Positions 9,021 through 19,400 of a DNA stretch of 64,000 nt are shown here, piece after piece. The stretch covers positions 56,034 to 120,033 of the forward strand of contig NZ_VPFD01000020.1 of the NCBI RefSeq assembly GCF_008014745.1, written 5' to 3'. Made by a program: the position numbers and the translations under genes. Position 1 is the stretch's first letter; each line of letters begins with the position of its first letter. This DNA is from Massilia arenae. Its GTDB lineage: Bacteria; Pseudomonadota; Gammaproteobacteria; Burkholderiales; Burkholderiaceae_D. The notes under the pieces are model-generated. The model saw only the letters and a list, made by a program, of their open reading frames with translations, was not told the origin of the DNA and did not search any database.

Positions 9021-11969
9021 ATGGATCGCACCGCACTGGCCCTGATCGCCCTGTTGGCCGCTGCATCGGCAGCCACGCCTGCCTGGGCCGCGCGGGCCCA
9101 ATACGATTTCAACCCCGGCTGGAAGCTGACGGTCGGCGACCCTGCCGGCGCCCACCAGCCGGGTTTCGACGACGGCGCCTGGAAGCCGGTTACCTTGCCG
9201 CGCGCCTGGAACGAAGACGACGCCTATGCCAGGGACATCGTCGACCATTCGACCGGGATCGCCTGGTACCGCAAGCGCTTCAGCATAGAAGACCGCGCGC
9301 CCGGGCAGAAGGTATTCATCGAGTTCGAAGGCGCGCGCCAGGCGGCCGAGGTGTTCGTCAACGGTCGCCGCATCGGCCTGCACGAGAATGGGGTGACAGC
9401 CTTCGGCTTCGATATCGGCCCCGCGATGGTCGCGGGCGAGAACGTGGTGGCGGTGCGTACCGACAATCGCTGGGACTACCGTGAGCAGGCCACCGGCCAG
9501 CGCTACCAGTGGGCCGACCGCAATTTCAACGCCAACTACGGTGGCCTTCCCAAGAACGTGCGCCTGCACGTCACCGAATCGCTGTACCAGACGCTGCCCC
9601 TGTTGTCGAACCTCGGTACCACCGGCGTGTACGTTTACGCGCGCGATTTCGATATCCCGGGCCGCAGCGCAACGGTGACAGCAGAATCCGAGGTGCATAA
9701 TGGGTCACACCAAGTGCGCAGCTTCACGTATGAAGTGGAAGTGCGCGACAAGGACGGCAAGGCGGTCGCCCGTTTCGCGGCCCCGCCGCAGACCGTCGCC
9801 GCCGGCGCCACCGTCACCGCCCGCGCCGGCGCGAAGGTCGAGGGTCTGCATTTCTGGAGCTGGGGCTACGGCTACCTGTATGACGTGGTCACCACCCTCA
9901 GGGTCGACGGCAAGGCGCTCGACAGCGTCGTCACCCGCACCGGCTTTCGCAAGACTGGGTTCGGCGACGGCATGGTCAAGCTCAACGACCGCGTGCTGCA
10001 GATGAAGGGCTACGCCCAACGGACCTCGAACGAGTGGCCGGCGGTGGGCGTGTCGGTGCCGCCCTGGCTGAGCGACTACAGCAACGGCCTGGCGGTGGAG
10101 AGCAATGCCAACCTGATACGCTGGATGCACGTGGCTCCCTGGCGCCAGGACGTCGAGTCGCTCGACCGCGTCGGCCTGATCCAGGCCATGCCGGCCGGCG
10201 ATTCGGAGCGCGACGTCGGCGACCGGCGCTGGGGCCAGCGCGTGGAGGCGATGCGCGATGCGATCGTCTATTTTCGCAACAACCCCAGCATCCTGTTCTA
10301 CGAGTCCGGCAACAAGGGCGTGAGCGCGGGCCACATGGCCGAGATGCGGGCGCTGCGCGACCGCTACGACCCGCACGGCGGGCGCGCCGCCGGCAGCCGC
10401 GAGATGCTGGGCGGCGAGTTGCAGGAGGTCGCCGAGTACGGCGGCGAGATGCTGTACATTAACAAGAGCGCGCGCAATCCGATGTGGGCCATGGAATACA
10501 TGCGCGACGAGGGAGCGCGAAAGTTCTGGGACGATTTCTCGCCGCCATTCCACAAGGACGGCGATGGCCCACCGCACAAGGGGCAGAGCGCGGCCACCTA
10601 TAACCGCAACGGCGACAGCTTCGCGCTCGAGACGGTGCGCCGCTGGCACGATTACTGGCGCGAGCGTCCCGGCACCGGCAAGCGCGTCTCGAGCGGCGGC
10701 GTCAACATCATCTTCTCCGACAGTAATACCCACCACCGCGGCGCCGAAAACTACCGCCGCAGCGGCGAGGTGGACGCGATGCGCATCCCGAAGGACGCGT
10801 TCTTCGCGCACCAGGTGATGTGGGACGGCTGGGTCGACGTCGAGCGCCCGCGCGCCCATATCGTCGGGCACTGGAACTATGCCGCGGGGACGGTCAAGCC
10901 GGTGCACGTCATCTCCAGCGCCGAGCAGGTCAGGCTGACGCTCAATGGCCGCGACCTCGGACCTGCGCGCCAGAGCGACCGCTTCACCTTTACCTTCGAT
11001 GCGGTGGCGTTCGAGGCGGGCGAACTGAAAGCGGTGGGTTTTGACGCGCGCGGGCGGCAGGTGTGCGAGGCGGTGCTCATGACCGCCGGGCCGGCGGTCG
11101 CCCTGCGCCTGTCGGCGATCCCGTCCCCACATGGCTTGCGCGCCGACGGCGCCGACCTGGCCCTGGTGCAGGTGGAGGCGGTCGATGCCGCCGGCCGGCG
11201 CAATCCGGTGGCGCTCGACACCGTGCACTTCGAACTGGCAGGGCCGGCCGAATGGCGCGGCGGGATCGCGCAGGGGCCTGGCAACCACGTGCTGGCGCGC
11301 GTGCTGCCGCTGGAAGGTGGCGTGAACCGCGTCCTCGTACGCAGCACGACCCAGGCTGGCGAGATCCTGCTGCGGGCCCGCGCCGACGGGCTGGCCCCAG
11401 CTGAATTCACGCTGGCGTCGGCACCGGTCGCGGTCAGCGGCGGCCTGGCGGCGCTGCCGGCGCCGCCACCGCTGCGCTTCGCACGCGGCCCGACGCCGTT
11501 GACGCCATCGTTCGCACCATCGCGCATCGCGGTGCCGGTGGCAGGCAGCACCGCGGCCAGCAACGGCGAGCGCGCCGCGCTGTCGGTCGACGATGACGAG
11601 ACCACGAGCTGGGCCAACGAACCCGGTGCGCCGGCCGAGATCACGTATCGCCTGGCGCGGCCGGCGCTGTTGCGCGAGCTGGTCCTGAAGCTGACCGGAT
11701 GGCGCGAGCGCAGCTATCCGCTGCGCGTGCTCGTCGATGGCGCCGAAGTGTACCGGGGCACGACGCCGAAGAACCTCGGTTATGTCACCTTGTCGCTGGC
11801 CCCGCGCCACGGCAGCGAGGTGACGATCGCGCTCGACGGACAGGCTGATGACGCGGGAGCGATCCGGATGCTCGAAGTGGCCAACCAGGCCAATGCCGAC
11901 ACCGGCGCGCAGCAGGTCGCGCGCTCGCAGCTATCGATCGTCGAAGCCGAGTTCTACGAGCTGCCCTGA
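9021..11969 (+). CDS. GH2 family glycoside hydrolase (beta-galactosidase-like), atypical acid/base motif
   Basis: Secreted enzyme of 982 residues. The start MDRTALALIALLAAA begins a clear signal peptide and has GGAG six bases upstream; an ATG 12 bases earlier contains that ribosome site and is rejected. Order: GH2 sugar-binding jelly roll (YDFNPGWKLTVGD, ARQAAEVFVNGRRIG), immunoglobulin-like domain, TIM barrel, further beta domains, and a C-terminal discoidin-like carbohydrate-binding region. The usual acid/base GNE reads GNK here (Asn431-Lys432), with a Glu four residues earlier (Glu428). The likely nucleophile is Glu492 in AMEYMRD. Many relatives are beta-galactosidases; the substrate of this one is open. 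Confidence 0.8.
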   Translation: MDRTALALIALLAAASAATPAWAARAQYDFNPGWKLTVGDPAGAHQPGFDDGAWKPVTLPRAWNEDDAYARDIVDHSTGIAWYRKRFSIEDRAPGQKVFIEFEGARQAAEVFVNGRRIGLHENGVTAFGFDIGPAMVAGENVVAVRTDNRWDYREQATGQRYQWADRNFNANYGGLPKNVRLHVTESLYQTLPLLSNLGTTGVYVYARDFDIPGRSATVTAESEVHNGSHQVRSFTYEVEVRDKDGKAVARFAAPPQTVAAGATVTARAGAKVEGLHFWSWGYGYLYDVVTTLRVDGKALDSVVTRTGFRKTGFGDGMVKLNDRVLQMKGYAQRTSNEWPAVGVSVPPWLSDYSNGLAVESNANLIRWMHVAPWRQDVESLDRVGLIQAMPAGDSERDVGDRRWGQRVEAMRDAIVYFRNNPSILFYESGNKGVSAGHMAEMRALRDRYDPHGGRAAGSREMLGGELQEVAEYGGEMLYINKSARNPMWAMEYMRDEGARKFWDDFSPPFHKDGDGPPHKGQSAATYNRNGDSFALETVRRWHDYWRERPGTGKRVSSGGVNIIFSDSNTHHRGAENYRRSGEVDAMRIPKDAFFAHQVMWDGWVDVERPRAHIVGHWNYAAGTVKPVHVISSAEQVRLTLNGRDLGPARQSDRFTFTFDAVAFEAGELKAVGFDARGRQVCEAVLMTAGPAVALRLSAIPSPHGLRADGADLALVQVEAVDAAGRRNPVALDTVHFELAGPAEWRGGIAQGPGNHVLARVLPLEGGVNRVLVRSTTQAGEILLRARADGLAPAEFTLASAPVAVSGGLAALPAPPPLRFARGPTPLTPSFAPSRIAVPVAGSTAASNGERAALSVDDDETTSWANEPGAPAEITYRLARPALLRELVLKLTGWRERSYPLRVLVDGAEVYRGTTPKNLGYVTLSLAPRHGSEVTIALDGQADDAGAIRMLEVANQANADTGAQQVARSQLSIVEAEFYELP

Positions 11970-12002
11970 TGCGTGCAGTGCGGCTTACGCACCATGCACA
12001 TC

Positions 12003-12036
12003 CCGGGAATCGCTCAATCGATTGAGCGATTCCCGG
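12003..12036. promoter_or_regulatory. 34-bp perfect palindrome, operator of the TCA-N6-TGA type
   Basis: A perfect inverted repeat without spacer, centred between 12019 and 12020, with 17-bp arms beginning CCGGGAATCGCTCA. Its core, ATCGCTCA (12009-12016), N6, TGAGCGAT (12023-12030), is the best example of the operator pattern found elsewhere in the window. It lies 33 bp after the GH2 stop and 127 bp before the TonB receptor start. It has no T-tract, so it does not look like an ordinary terminator. Either it controls the receptor-GH43-GH35 genes or it is an mRNA end structure; I favour the operator. Confidence 0.6.
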
Positions 12037-12163
12037 TTGGAAGTGCCGCTTTCGATCAGGTGCATGATTCTTTCAATGCCATATGGGATCAGGCAACTAT
12101 ACGCACATAGAATGTTTTCAAGGCCAAGCAGTACACCTAAAACAGAGCCCTTGGAGACGACCG

Positions 12164-15100
12164 ATGAACCATGCAACGACACGCACGCAAGTGCTTCACC
12201 CGACCCGCTGCGCGCGCGCGGTAGCAGCAGCAATCGCCATCCTGGCCGCGCATGGCGCGATGGCGCAGGAAGCCGCCCAGACCGCACCTTCCACCGCACC
12301 TTCGGCCAGCGCGCCGCCAACCACCATCGGCGATGCGGCGACCGCGCCAGCGGTGGTCCACATCGCCGGCACGCGCCGCTCGGTGGCCTCGGCCATCGAC
12401 CGCAAGCTGCGCGCCAGCACCGTATCCGATTCCATCGTGGCCGAAGACATCGGCCAGTTCCCCGACAAGAACGTGGGCGAAGCGCTGTCGCGCGTGACCG
12501 GCGTGCAGTTGTCGCGCGACTTTGGTGAAGGCTCGCAGATCTCGATCCGCGGCGTCGAGCCTGACTTGAACCGCATCGAGATCAACGGCATGTCGGTGCT
12601 GGGCACCGGCGGCGGCGCCGGTCGCGGCGCCGAGCTGCGCGAGCTGGCGTCGGAGCTGATCGGCTCGATCGACGTCTATAAAGGCATCACCGCGGACATG
12701 ACCGAGGGCGGCGTCGGCGGCTCGGTGTCGATCAAGACCCGCAAGCCGCTCGATTTCAAGGAACCGACCATCGGCACCAGCATCGCGGCCGAGCATTCGA
12801 CCTCGCGCGGCGGCGTGCAACCGCGCGGCAACCTGTACATGGCCGACAAATACCTGGACGGCAAGCTGGGGCTGATGGCCAACTTCGTGTACGACGAGGT
12901 TCACACACGCAACGACTACGCGCGCAACACATCGTGGCGCTTTATCCAGGACTGGGACAGGTCGCCCGAGAAGACGGTGGTCAGCACCGATCCGCGCCTG
13001 GCCGGGATCGGCGATGCGGCCAGCTGCGCCACCTCGGGTCTGACCAGCGCCCAGGCGGATGCCTGCCGCCGCCAGTGGTTCGACTACTCGCCGGGCATTG
13101 CGCGCTACGGCATCTGGACCCGCGACCACAAGCGCTCGTCGGGCGAGGTCACCGCGCAGTACGAATTCAGCAAGAACTTCAATGCCTGGGTCAGTTACCA
13201 GGCCAATACCCAGCGCCAGCGCCTGAACGACCGTAATTTCGGCACCGACTTCCCGGATGCGAATCGCCTGGCAAACGCCGGCCAGGCGCCGGTCTACAAC
13301 CCGGCCACCGGCGTGCCGACCACGGTCGGCACTTGCGTCCCGGCGGCCACCACGCCGGACGATATGGTGATCACGAACCACCACGTTACGTCCTACACCG
13401 TCGGCAACTGCCTGTACGCGGCAGGCCGCGGCGGGCAGGGTGCCTTCGGCACTTCGGCGCGCGACTTCCAGCTCGACATCGATTCGCGCTATACCACATC
13501 GGGCTTCCTGTACAAGCGCGACCGGCTCGAGATGGAGGGCCTGTTCGGCACCTCGCGCTCGATGTACGACAGCGACAGCAACAATATCGCGCTGACCCAG
13601 AATGCGCCGGGACTGAAGGTGACGCTGGACGACCAGGGCCTGCCGCGCTTTACCTTCCCGGCCGGCTACAGCCCGGACGACCCGGCTTCCTACGTCCAGG
13701 CCCAGCTCCAGTACCGCCCGAGCGAGACCAAGAACCAGGAAGACCAGGCCAAGATCGACCTGCGCTACCGCCTCACCACGCCGTTCTTCACCAGGGTGTC
13801 GTTCGGCGCCCAGGCGCGCAAGGCCGAATCGACGCAGTACAACGGTGGCGGCTACCTCGCCAGCAATGGCGCCAATCTGAGCTCCACGGCCGACGACATC
13901 AATGTGCGCGGCGCCAACGTCAACCAGACCGCCATCTACGATCCGTTCTATACCGGCGGCGCGCAGCGTCCGAACGACGCGCAGTCCTTCATCAACTCGG
14001 GTTACTCGACCAGCTACATGAATGCGGCCCAGATGGCGGCGCTGATCAACGCCGTCAGCGGCCGCTCGCCCGGCACGTTCTTCGGCGGCCTGGGGGACGT
14101 CAAGGGCATGCCGTCGGGCTGGATGTCGCCGGTGTTTGCGAACGCCGCGCCGTACTTCGACACCTCGGCCTTCAACCACGACTACCTGTATAACTCGCCT
14201 GGCAGCGACGGCAACACCTATGCGCAGATCCCGGCGTTCGGCGTGGAAGAGAAGATCGCCGCCACCTATCTGCGACTGGACTGGGCCACCCAGCTGTTCG
14301 GCTATGAGGTCGACGGCAATATCGGCATGCGCTACACCCGCACCGACAACAAGTCCTCGGGCCTGCAGCGCTACTCGGTGCGTACCGCAACCTCGCCCGG
14401 CTCCTCGACCTACACCGACGTCGTCATGAGTAATGGGGTAGTCACGATCGACAACACCTATCACGACTGGCTGCCGAGCTTTAATGGCGCCTTCTGGTTC
14501 ATCGACAACAAGTTCCTGGCCCGTGTCGGCTGGGCCAAGGCGATGGCGCGTCCGCGCATGGACCTGCTGGCGCCGAACGCCACCTGCGTCCTGGGCAGCG
14601 GCAATCCACAGTTCGGCGGCGAAGGCGTCGATACCTGCACCGCCGGCAATCCGGAGCTGAAGCCCTACCGTTCGACCAACAGCGACTTCAGCCTCGAGTA
14701 CTACCCGACCCCGGACAGCCAGCTGTCGCTGGCGGTGTTCGAGAAGGACATCTCGAGCTATGTGATCGAGCGCGTGCTCACCCGCGACGTCGACATCTTC
14801 AAGAATGGCCAGCGCTTCAACGTCACCCAGGCCGTCAACGGCGAGGGCGCCACCACCAAGGGCATCGAGCTGGCCGGCCGTACCGCGCTGACCTTCCTGC
14901 CGGGCTGGCTGAGCGGCTTCGGCGTCGACGCCAACTACACCCGCATGGACTTCAAGTACGCGCCGGGCAAGGAGCGCCTGAACCTGCTCGACGACACCGT
15001 GCTGCCGTATCCCGGCATGTCGAAGAGCGCCTACAATCTCTCGCTGTGGTATGACCAGGGTCCGGTCAATGCGCGCCTGGCTTATACCTACCGCGACCGC

Positions 15101-15328
15101 TTCTTCACCGGCGCCAACGACGTCTCGGGCAATCCGGTGTTCCAGGAAAAGACCGGTTTCCTCGATGCGAAGATCCAGTGGCGCTTCAACGACCGCGTGT
15201 CGCTCGCGCTGGAAGGCAAGAACCTGACCGACGAAGTGCAGCGTAGCGATGCGGGCGACCCGTTCCGGATCAACGAACTGGCCTGGTCGGGACGCCGCTA
15301 CTTCCTGACCCTGGGCGTCAAGATCTGA
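12164..15328 (+). CDS. TonB-dependent outer-membrane receptor (large, sugar-locus type)
   Basis: Outer-membrane receptor of 1054 residues for import of oligosaccharides with TonB energy. The start MNHATTRTQ is preceded by GGAGACG, 4-11 bases upstream, and starts a signal peptide ending GAMAQ; the frame runs open further upstream, but without a ribosome site. The plug domain shows AEDIGQFPDKNVGEALSRVTGVQ and SIRGVEPDLNRIEINGM, typical of the large receptors common in Xanthomonas and Caulobacter sugar loci, and the chain ends in an aromatic/hydrophobic beta-strand (YFLTLGVKI). The flanking GH2, GH43 and GH35 genes suggest galactose- or arabinose-containing side chains as cargo. A terminator follows 19 bp after the stop. 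Confidence 0.93.
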   Translation: MNHATTRTQVLHPTRCARAVAAAIAILAAHGAMAQEAAQTAPSTAPSASAPPTTIGDAATAPAVVHIAGTRRSVASAIDRKLRASTVSDSIVAEDIGQFPDKNVGEALSRVTGVQLSRDFGEGSQISIRGVEPDLNRIEINGMSVLGTGGGAGRGAELRELASELIGSIDVYKGITADMTEGGVGGSVSIKTRKPLDFKEPTIGTSIAAEHSTSRGGVQPRGNLYMADKYLDGKLGLMANFVYDEVHTRNDYARNTSWRFIQDWDRSPEKTVVSTDPRLAGIGDAASCATSGLTSAQADACRRQWFDYSPGIARYGIWTRDHKRSSGEVTAQYEFSKNFNAWVSYQANTQRQRLNDRNFGTDFPDANRLANAGQAPVYNPATGVPTTVGTCVPAATTPDDMVITNHHVTSYTVGNCLYAAGRGGQGAFGTSARDFQLDIDSRYTTSGFLYKRDRLEMEGLFGTSRSMYDSDSNNIALTQNAPGLKVTLDDQGLPRFTFPAGYSPDDPASYVQAQLQYRPSETKNQEDQAKIDLRYRLTTPFFTRVSFGAQARKAESTQYNGGGYLASNGANLSSTADDINVRGANVNQTAIYDPFYTGGAQRPNDAQSFINSGYSTSYMNAAQMAALINAVSGRSPGTFFGGLGDVKGMPSGWMSPVFANAAPYFDTSAFNHDYLYNSPGSDGNTYAQIPAFGVEEKIAATYLRLDWATQLFGYEVDGNIGMRYTRTDNKSSGLQRYSVRTATSPGSSTYTDVVMSNGVVTIDNTYHDWLPSFNGAFWFIDNKFLARVGWAKAMARPRMDLLAPNATCVLGSGNPQFGGEGVDTCTAGNPELKPYRSTNSDFSLEYYPTPDSQLSLAVFEKDISSYVIERVLTRDVDIFKNGQRFNVTQAVNGEGATTKGIELAGRTALTFLPGWLSGFGVDANYTRMDFKYAPGKERLNLLDDTVLPYPGMSKSAYNLSLWYDQGPVNARLAYTYRDRFFTGANDVSGNPVFQEKTGFLDAKIQWRFNDRVSLALEGKNLTDEVQRSDAGDPFRINELAWSGRRYFLTLGVKI

Positions 15329-15347
15329 TCCCTTCCCTGATGTCTGC

Positions 15348-15381
15348 AGCCAGCCGCCCTTGATGGGGTGGCTGGCTTTTT
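15348..15381 (+). terminator. intrinsic terminator after the TonB receptor gene
   Basis: A 12-bp stem (AGCCAGCCGCCC against GGGTGGCTGGCT, one G-U pair) with a six-base loop, followed by five T. It lies between the receptor and the GH43 gene, both on the plus strand, so it would lower rather than necessarily end transcription of the downstream genes. Confidence 0.85.
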
Positions 15382-15397
15382 CGCTTGAGAGGACTCC

Positions 15398-16429
15398 ATG
15401 AAACCCATTGCACTGCCGGTACTGTGCATGCTGCTGGCGTTGGCCGGCTGCCAGGCGCCATCCGCCCCCGAGCCTGACGCCGGATTCGCCAATCCCTTGG
15501 TGCGCCAGCGCGCCGATCCCCACGTCACGCTGCATCCTGATGGCTGGTACTACTTTACGGCCACGGCGCCCGAATACGACCGCATCGAACTGCGCCGCGC
15601 GCGCAGTCTCAACGCACTCGGCAAGGCCGAGGGTAAGGTGGTCTGGAAAAAGCACGCCAGCGGCGAGATGGGGGCACATATCTGGGCGCCCGAGCTGCAC
15701 CGCATCGATGGCAAGTGGTATCTGTACTTCAGTGCCGGTCGCGCCGACAAGGTGTGGGAGATCCGGCTGTACGTGCTGGAGAACAGCGCAGCGAATCCGT
15801 TCGAGGGCGAATGGATCGAGCGCGGCCAGCTCAAGACCGGCTGGGAGAGCTTCGCCCTCGACGCCACCACCTTCGCGCACCGCGGCCAGCGCTATCTCTC
15901 ATGGACCCAGGTCGCGCCGGATGGCAGCAAGGGCACCAATATCTACCTGGCGCAGATGGACGGGCCGCTGGCGATCCGCCAGCCGGCGGTGCTGCTGACG
16001 CGCCCTGAACACGCCTGGGAAAAGATCGGACATTGGGTCAACGAAGCACCGGCAGTGCTGGTCAGGAATGGCCGCGTGCTGATGACGTATTCGGCCAGCG
16101 CGACCGACGCCAACTATGCGCTCGGCCTGTTGTGGGCGAAAGAGGACGCCGACCTGCTCGACTCGGCGTCGTGGACCAAGTCGCGGCAACCGGTGCTGCG
16201 CAGCAGCGAGAAGGCTGGCCAGTATGGACCGGGCCACAACAGCTTTACCACCAGCCCGGACGGCAAGACCGACATCCTGGTCTACCATGCGCGCAACTAT
16301 CGTGACATCGTGGGCGAACCGCTGCGCGACCCGAACCGTCATACGCGCGCGCAGGCGATCGGCTGGCGTGCCGATGGCATGCCGGACTTCGGCGAACCGG
16401 TCGCCGATAGAGAGGTAGGGAATCAATGA
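15398..16429 (+). CDS. GH43 family lipoprotein glycosidase
   Basis: A 343-residue five-bladed beta-propeller glycosidase. The N-terminus (MKPIALPVLCMLLALAGC) is a lipoprotein signal with the lipobox LAGC, so the enzyme should be anchored in the cell envelope. RADPHVTLHPDGWYYFTATAPE carries the N-terminal catalytic Asp of GH43, and HIWAPELHRIDGKWYLYFSAG the motif typical of the family; GPGHNSF is also a GH43 hallmark. These enzymes are mostly arabinofuranosidases, xylosidases or galactosidases; the specificity cannot be read here. GAGAGGA lies just upstream of the ATG. It is followed after 46 bp by the GH35 fusion. Confidence 0.88.
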   Translation: MKPIALPVLCMLLALAGCQAPSAPEPDAGFANPLVRQRADPHVTLHPDGWYYFTATAPEYDRIELRRARSLNALGKAEGKVVWKKHASGEMGAHIWAPELHRIDGKWYLYFSAGRADKVWEIRLYVLENSAANPFEGEWIERGQLKTGWESFALDATTFAHRGQRYLSWTQVAPDGSKGTNIYLAQMDGPLAIRQPAVLLTRPEHAWEKIGHWVNEAPAVLVRNGRVLMTYSASATDANYALGLLWAKEDADLLDSASWTKSRQPVLRSSEKAGQYGPGHNSFTTSPDGKTDILVYHARNYRDIVGEPLRDPNRHTRAQAIGWRADGMPDFGEPVADREVGNQ

Positions 16430-16475
16430 AGAACGTTGATGTTCTGGACGACGATTCGCAGCAAAGGAGTGCAGT

Positions 16476-19400
16476 ATGAAGTGGTATCAATCGATGGCGA
16501 CGGCCTGCGCCGCCCTGTGCACGGCTGGACTGGTATCGGCCCAGGAACTCGGCATTCCCCAAGGTTCGGGCATGCAGGCGGCGCGTGACGCCGCCAAGGC
16601 CGGCGACAGCGCCGGCCAAGTGGTCCTGATGCCGGCGCTGACGGCCGGCGCGGCCAACGCCCTGAGCATCCTGGTGTCAAACGACGGCGCCGATTTCACC
16701 TCGCTGGCTTCCGAGGCCTGGACGCCGCCATCCGGCGCCCTGCGCGATCTGGCGCTGGCGCAGCACACCGACGGTCGCTACTACCTGGCGTATGCGAACG
16801 GCTCGGGCGGCATTGGCCTGGCCCGTTCCCCGGATCTGCGCCAATGGGAATTCGTGCGCGACATTCCGCTGGGCGGTGCCGGCCAGGCCGGCAAGCCTGG
16901 CTGGGTGCGCGAGCGCGATGGTACGCTCAAGCTCGTGTTCACGAGCGCCGGGGGCATCCACGTGACCGTGCCGGATGCGCAAATGACCAACTGGTCGGCG
17001 CCACGGCGGCTGGAAGGGCTGGCCGGCCACCTCGACGCGACCGTGCTGCTAGACGGCGAAGGCTATGTGGCGGTGGCGCGCCAGCAGGGCGGCCGGCTTG
17101 CGCTGGCGCGCGCCGGCGCCCTGGCCGGCCCGTGGAAGATCGACGCCACCCTGGATAAATTCGGCGCCGGCGTGACGGCGGCGGCCCTGGTGCGTCATGG
17201 CCCGGCCCTGCGCCTGTATGGCAGCGATGCCGGCCGGCGCGCATGGCATGCCGACAGCCTCGATGGGGGCCGCAGCTGGAGTGAACGGCGGCGCCTGACC
17301 GGCACTGCCGCGATGGCGTCAGGTTTCGGCGCGCTGGCTGCCGATGGCAAGGCGCTGGCCAGCGTGTCCGCGCCCAAGGGCCAGCCGCGCAAGGTGAGCT
17401 GGGACCAGTACTCGCTCAAGATCGACGACAAGCGGGTGGTGGTGTGGTCGGGCGAGATCCATCCGTTCCGCCTGCCGAATCCGGCCCTGTGGCGCGACGT
17501 GATGCAAAAGATGAAGGCGCTGGGCTTCAACGGCGTGGCCTTCTATTTCGACTGGGGCTACCATTCGCCGGCGCCAGGCGTCTACGATTTCTCCGGCATC
17601 CGCAACGTCGAGCGCGCGCTGCAGATCGCGAAAGAGGAGGGCATGTACATCATCGCGCGCACTGGCCCTTACATCAATTCGGAACTGACCGGCGGCGGCT
17701 ATCCAGGCTGGATGTTCCGCAACCGCGGCGAAGCGCGCACCGACGATCCGGTGTACCTGGCGGCGGTGGACGAGTGGATGACCCAGGTGAATGCGATCAT
17801 TGCGCGCCACCAGGTCACCGATGGCGGCGGCAACGTGATCGCCTATCAGCTCGAAAACGAGTTAGGCAAGGTGGAGCCCAAGCACGTACGCCAGATGGAG
17901 CACCTGGCGCGCAAGGCGCGCAGCGACGGCATCACGGTGCCGTTCTTCCACAACTCCGCCGGCCGCCTTCCGGACTGGACGCCGAAGGAATCCAGCGCGG
18001 CATGGGCCAATCCCGGCCCGACCGACATCTACGCCTTTGACGGCTACCCGGGCGGCAGCTGCGACGTGCACGCCAGTCCCGCGGGCGCCAACAAGGCGCC
18101 CGACTGGGGCATCTACGGCGCGCCGGGCCCGCGCGCGGGCGCGCTGTCTTCCCCCGCGACGCCAGGCTTCGCGGCGGAACTGGGCGGCGGCTGGTTCGAC
18201 TACTGGGGCTCGAACGGCACCTATGCCTGCACCGCCGAGCGCCAGGGCAAGGGCTACCAGCGGGTGTTCTACGGCACCAATCTGATCAACCGGATCACGA
18301 TCCACAACGTCTACATGACCTTCGGCGGCACGTCGTGGGGCTGGCTGGCCGGCCCGGTGGTCTATACCTCGTACGACTACGGCGCGGCGATCTCGGAAGA
18401 CCGCGGCCTGCGTCCCAAGGCCTATGCGCTCAAGCAGCAGGGCATGTTCGTGCAGGCCGCCGAGGCGGTGCTGGCCGAGATGGACAAAGGGCCATCGCTG
18501 GCGCCCGTGGACGGCAAGGTCAAGGTCTACCACAACGTCAACAAGCGCCTCGGCACCCATGTGGTGTTCGCGGCCCACAATCCCACCGACGGCAAGGGAG
18601 AAGAGCGCTTCAGCGTCAGGCTGGCCACGCGCGACGGCGAGTACACGGTGGCGTCGCTTCTGCGCGGCCAGGACGCGCGCATGCTGCTGGCGTCCTACGA
18701 CATGGAACGCCAGCGCCTGGTGTATTCGACCTCCGAGCTGCAGACCCACCTGCGCGACGGCGCGCGCGACATCGCGCTGCTGCACGGGCGCGATGGCCTG
18801 GAGGGTGAGACCGCGCTGCGCTACGCCAGCGCGCCCAAGGTCGAGGTGCTGGCGGGCCGGGTGCAATCGCGCTGGGACGCAGCCAAGGGCGATCTGGTGC
18901 TGAATTACGTGCACGAGGGGCTGGCGCGAGTCCGCATCTCGGGCGGCGGACGGGCCCCGTTGCTGCTCCTGCTGGCGGACGAACAGACCAGCATGCGTTT
19001 CTGGACCCAGGACACCGGGGCCGGTCGCGCCTTGCAGCTGACGCCGGCGCTAGTGCGCTCGGCGCGGCTCGCCGGCGGCGCGTTGGCCATGACGGGCGAC
19101 GCCGACCAGGATGGCGCCATCGAGATCTGGGGACCGGCGTTCGAGACGGCCAGCTTCAATGGCCAGGCACTGGCGCTGACGCGCCAGCCGGATGGCAGCG
19201 TACGCGCGGCCGGCCTGAAGGGCCCGGATGCGGTGCGCGTGCCGGACCTGGCCCGCCTGGCCTGGACCCGTCGCATGGACAGCCTGGAAGCAGCGCCGCG
19301 TTTCGACGACAGCGCCTGGGTGCAGGCCGACCGGCGTCCGTCGGCGGCCCAGACCTGGACCATGCCGGAACGCGGCCAGCCAACGCTGGCGATGAGCGAC

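Noticed and set aside
12137..15880. A 1247-codon open frame on the strand opposite the TonB receptor
   Set aside because: It is antisense to a gene with clear receptor domains, has no signal or domain of its own, and is rich in Ala, Arg, Gly and Val as expected for reversed GC-rich code. The same holds for the long antisense frames near 3394-5148, 2399-4399, 9705-11810, 27803-29800, 33332-35656, 39269-41893, 51123-53582, 55497-57152 and 59638-61038.
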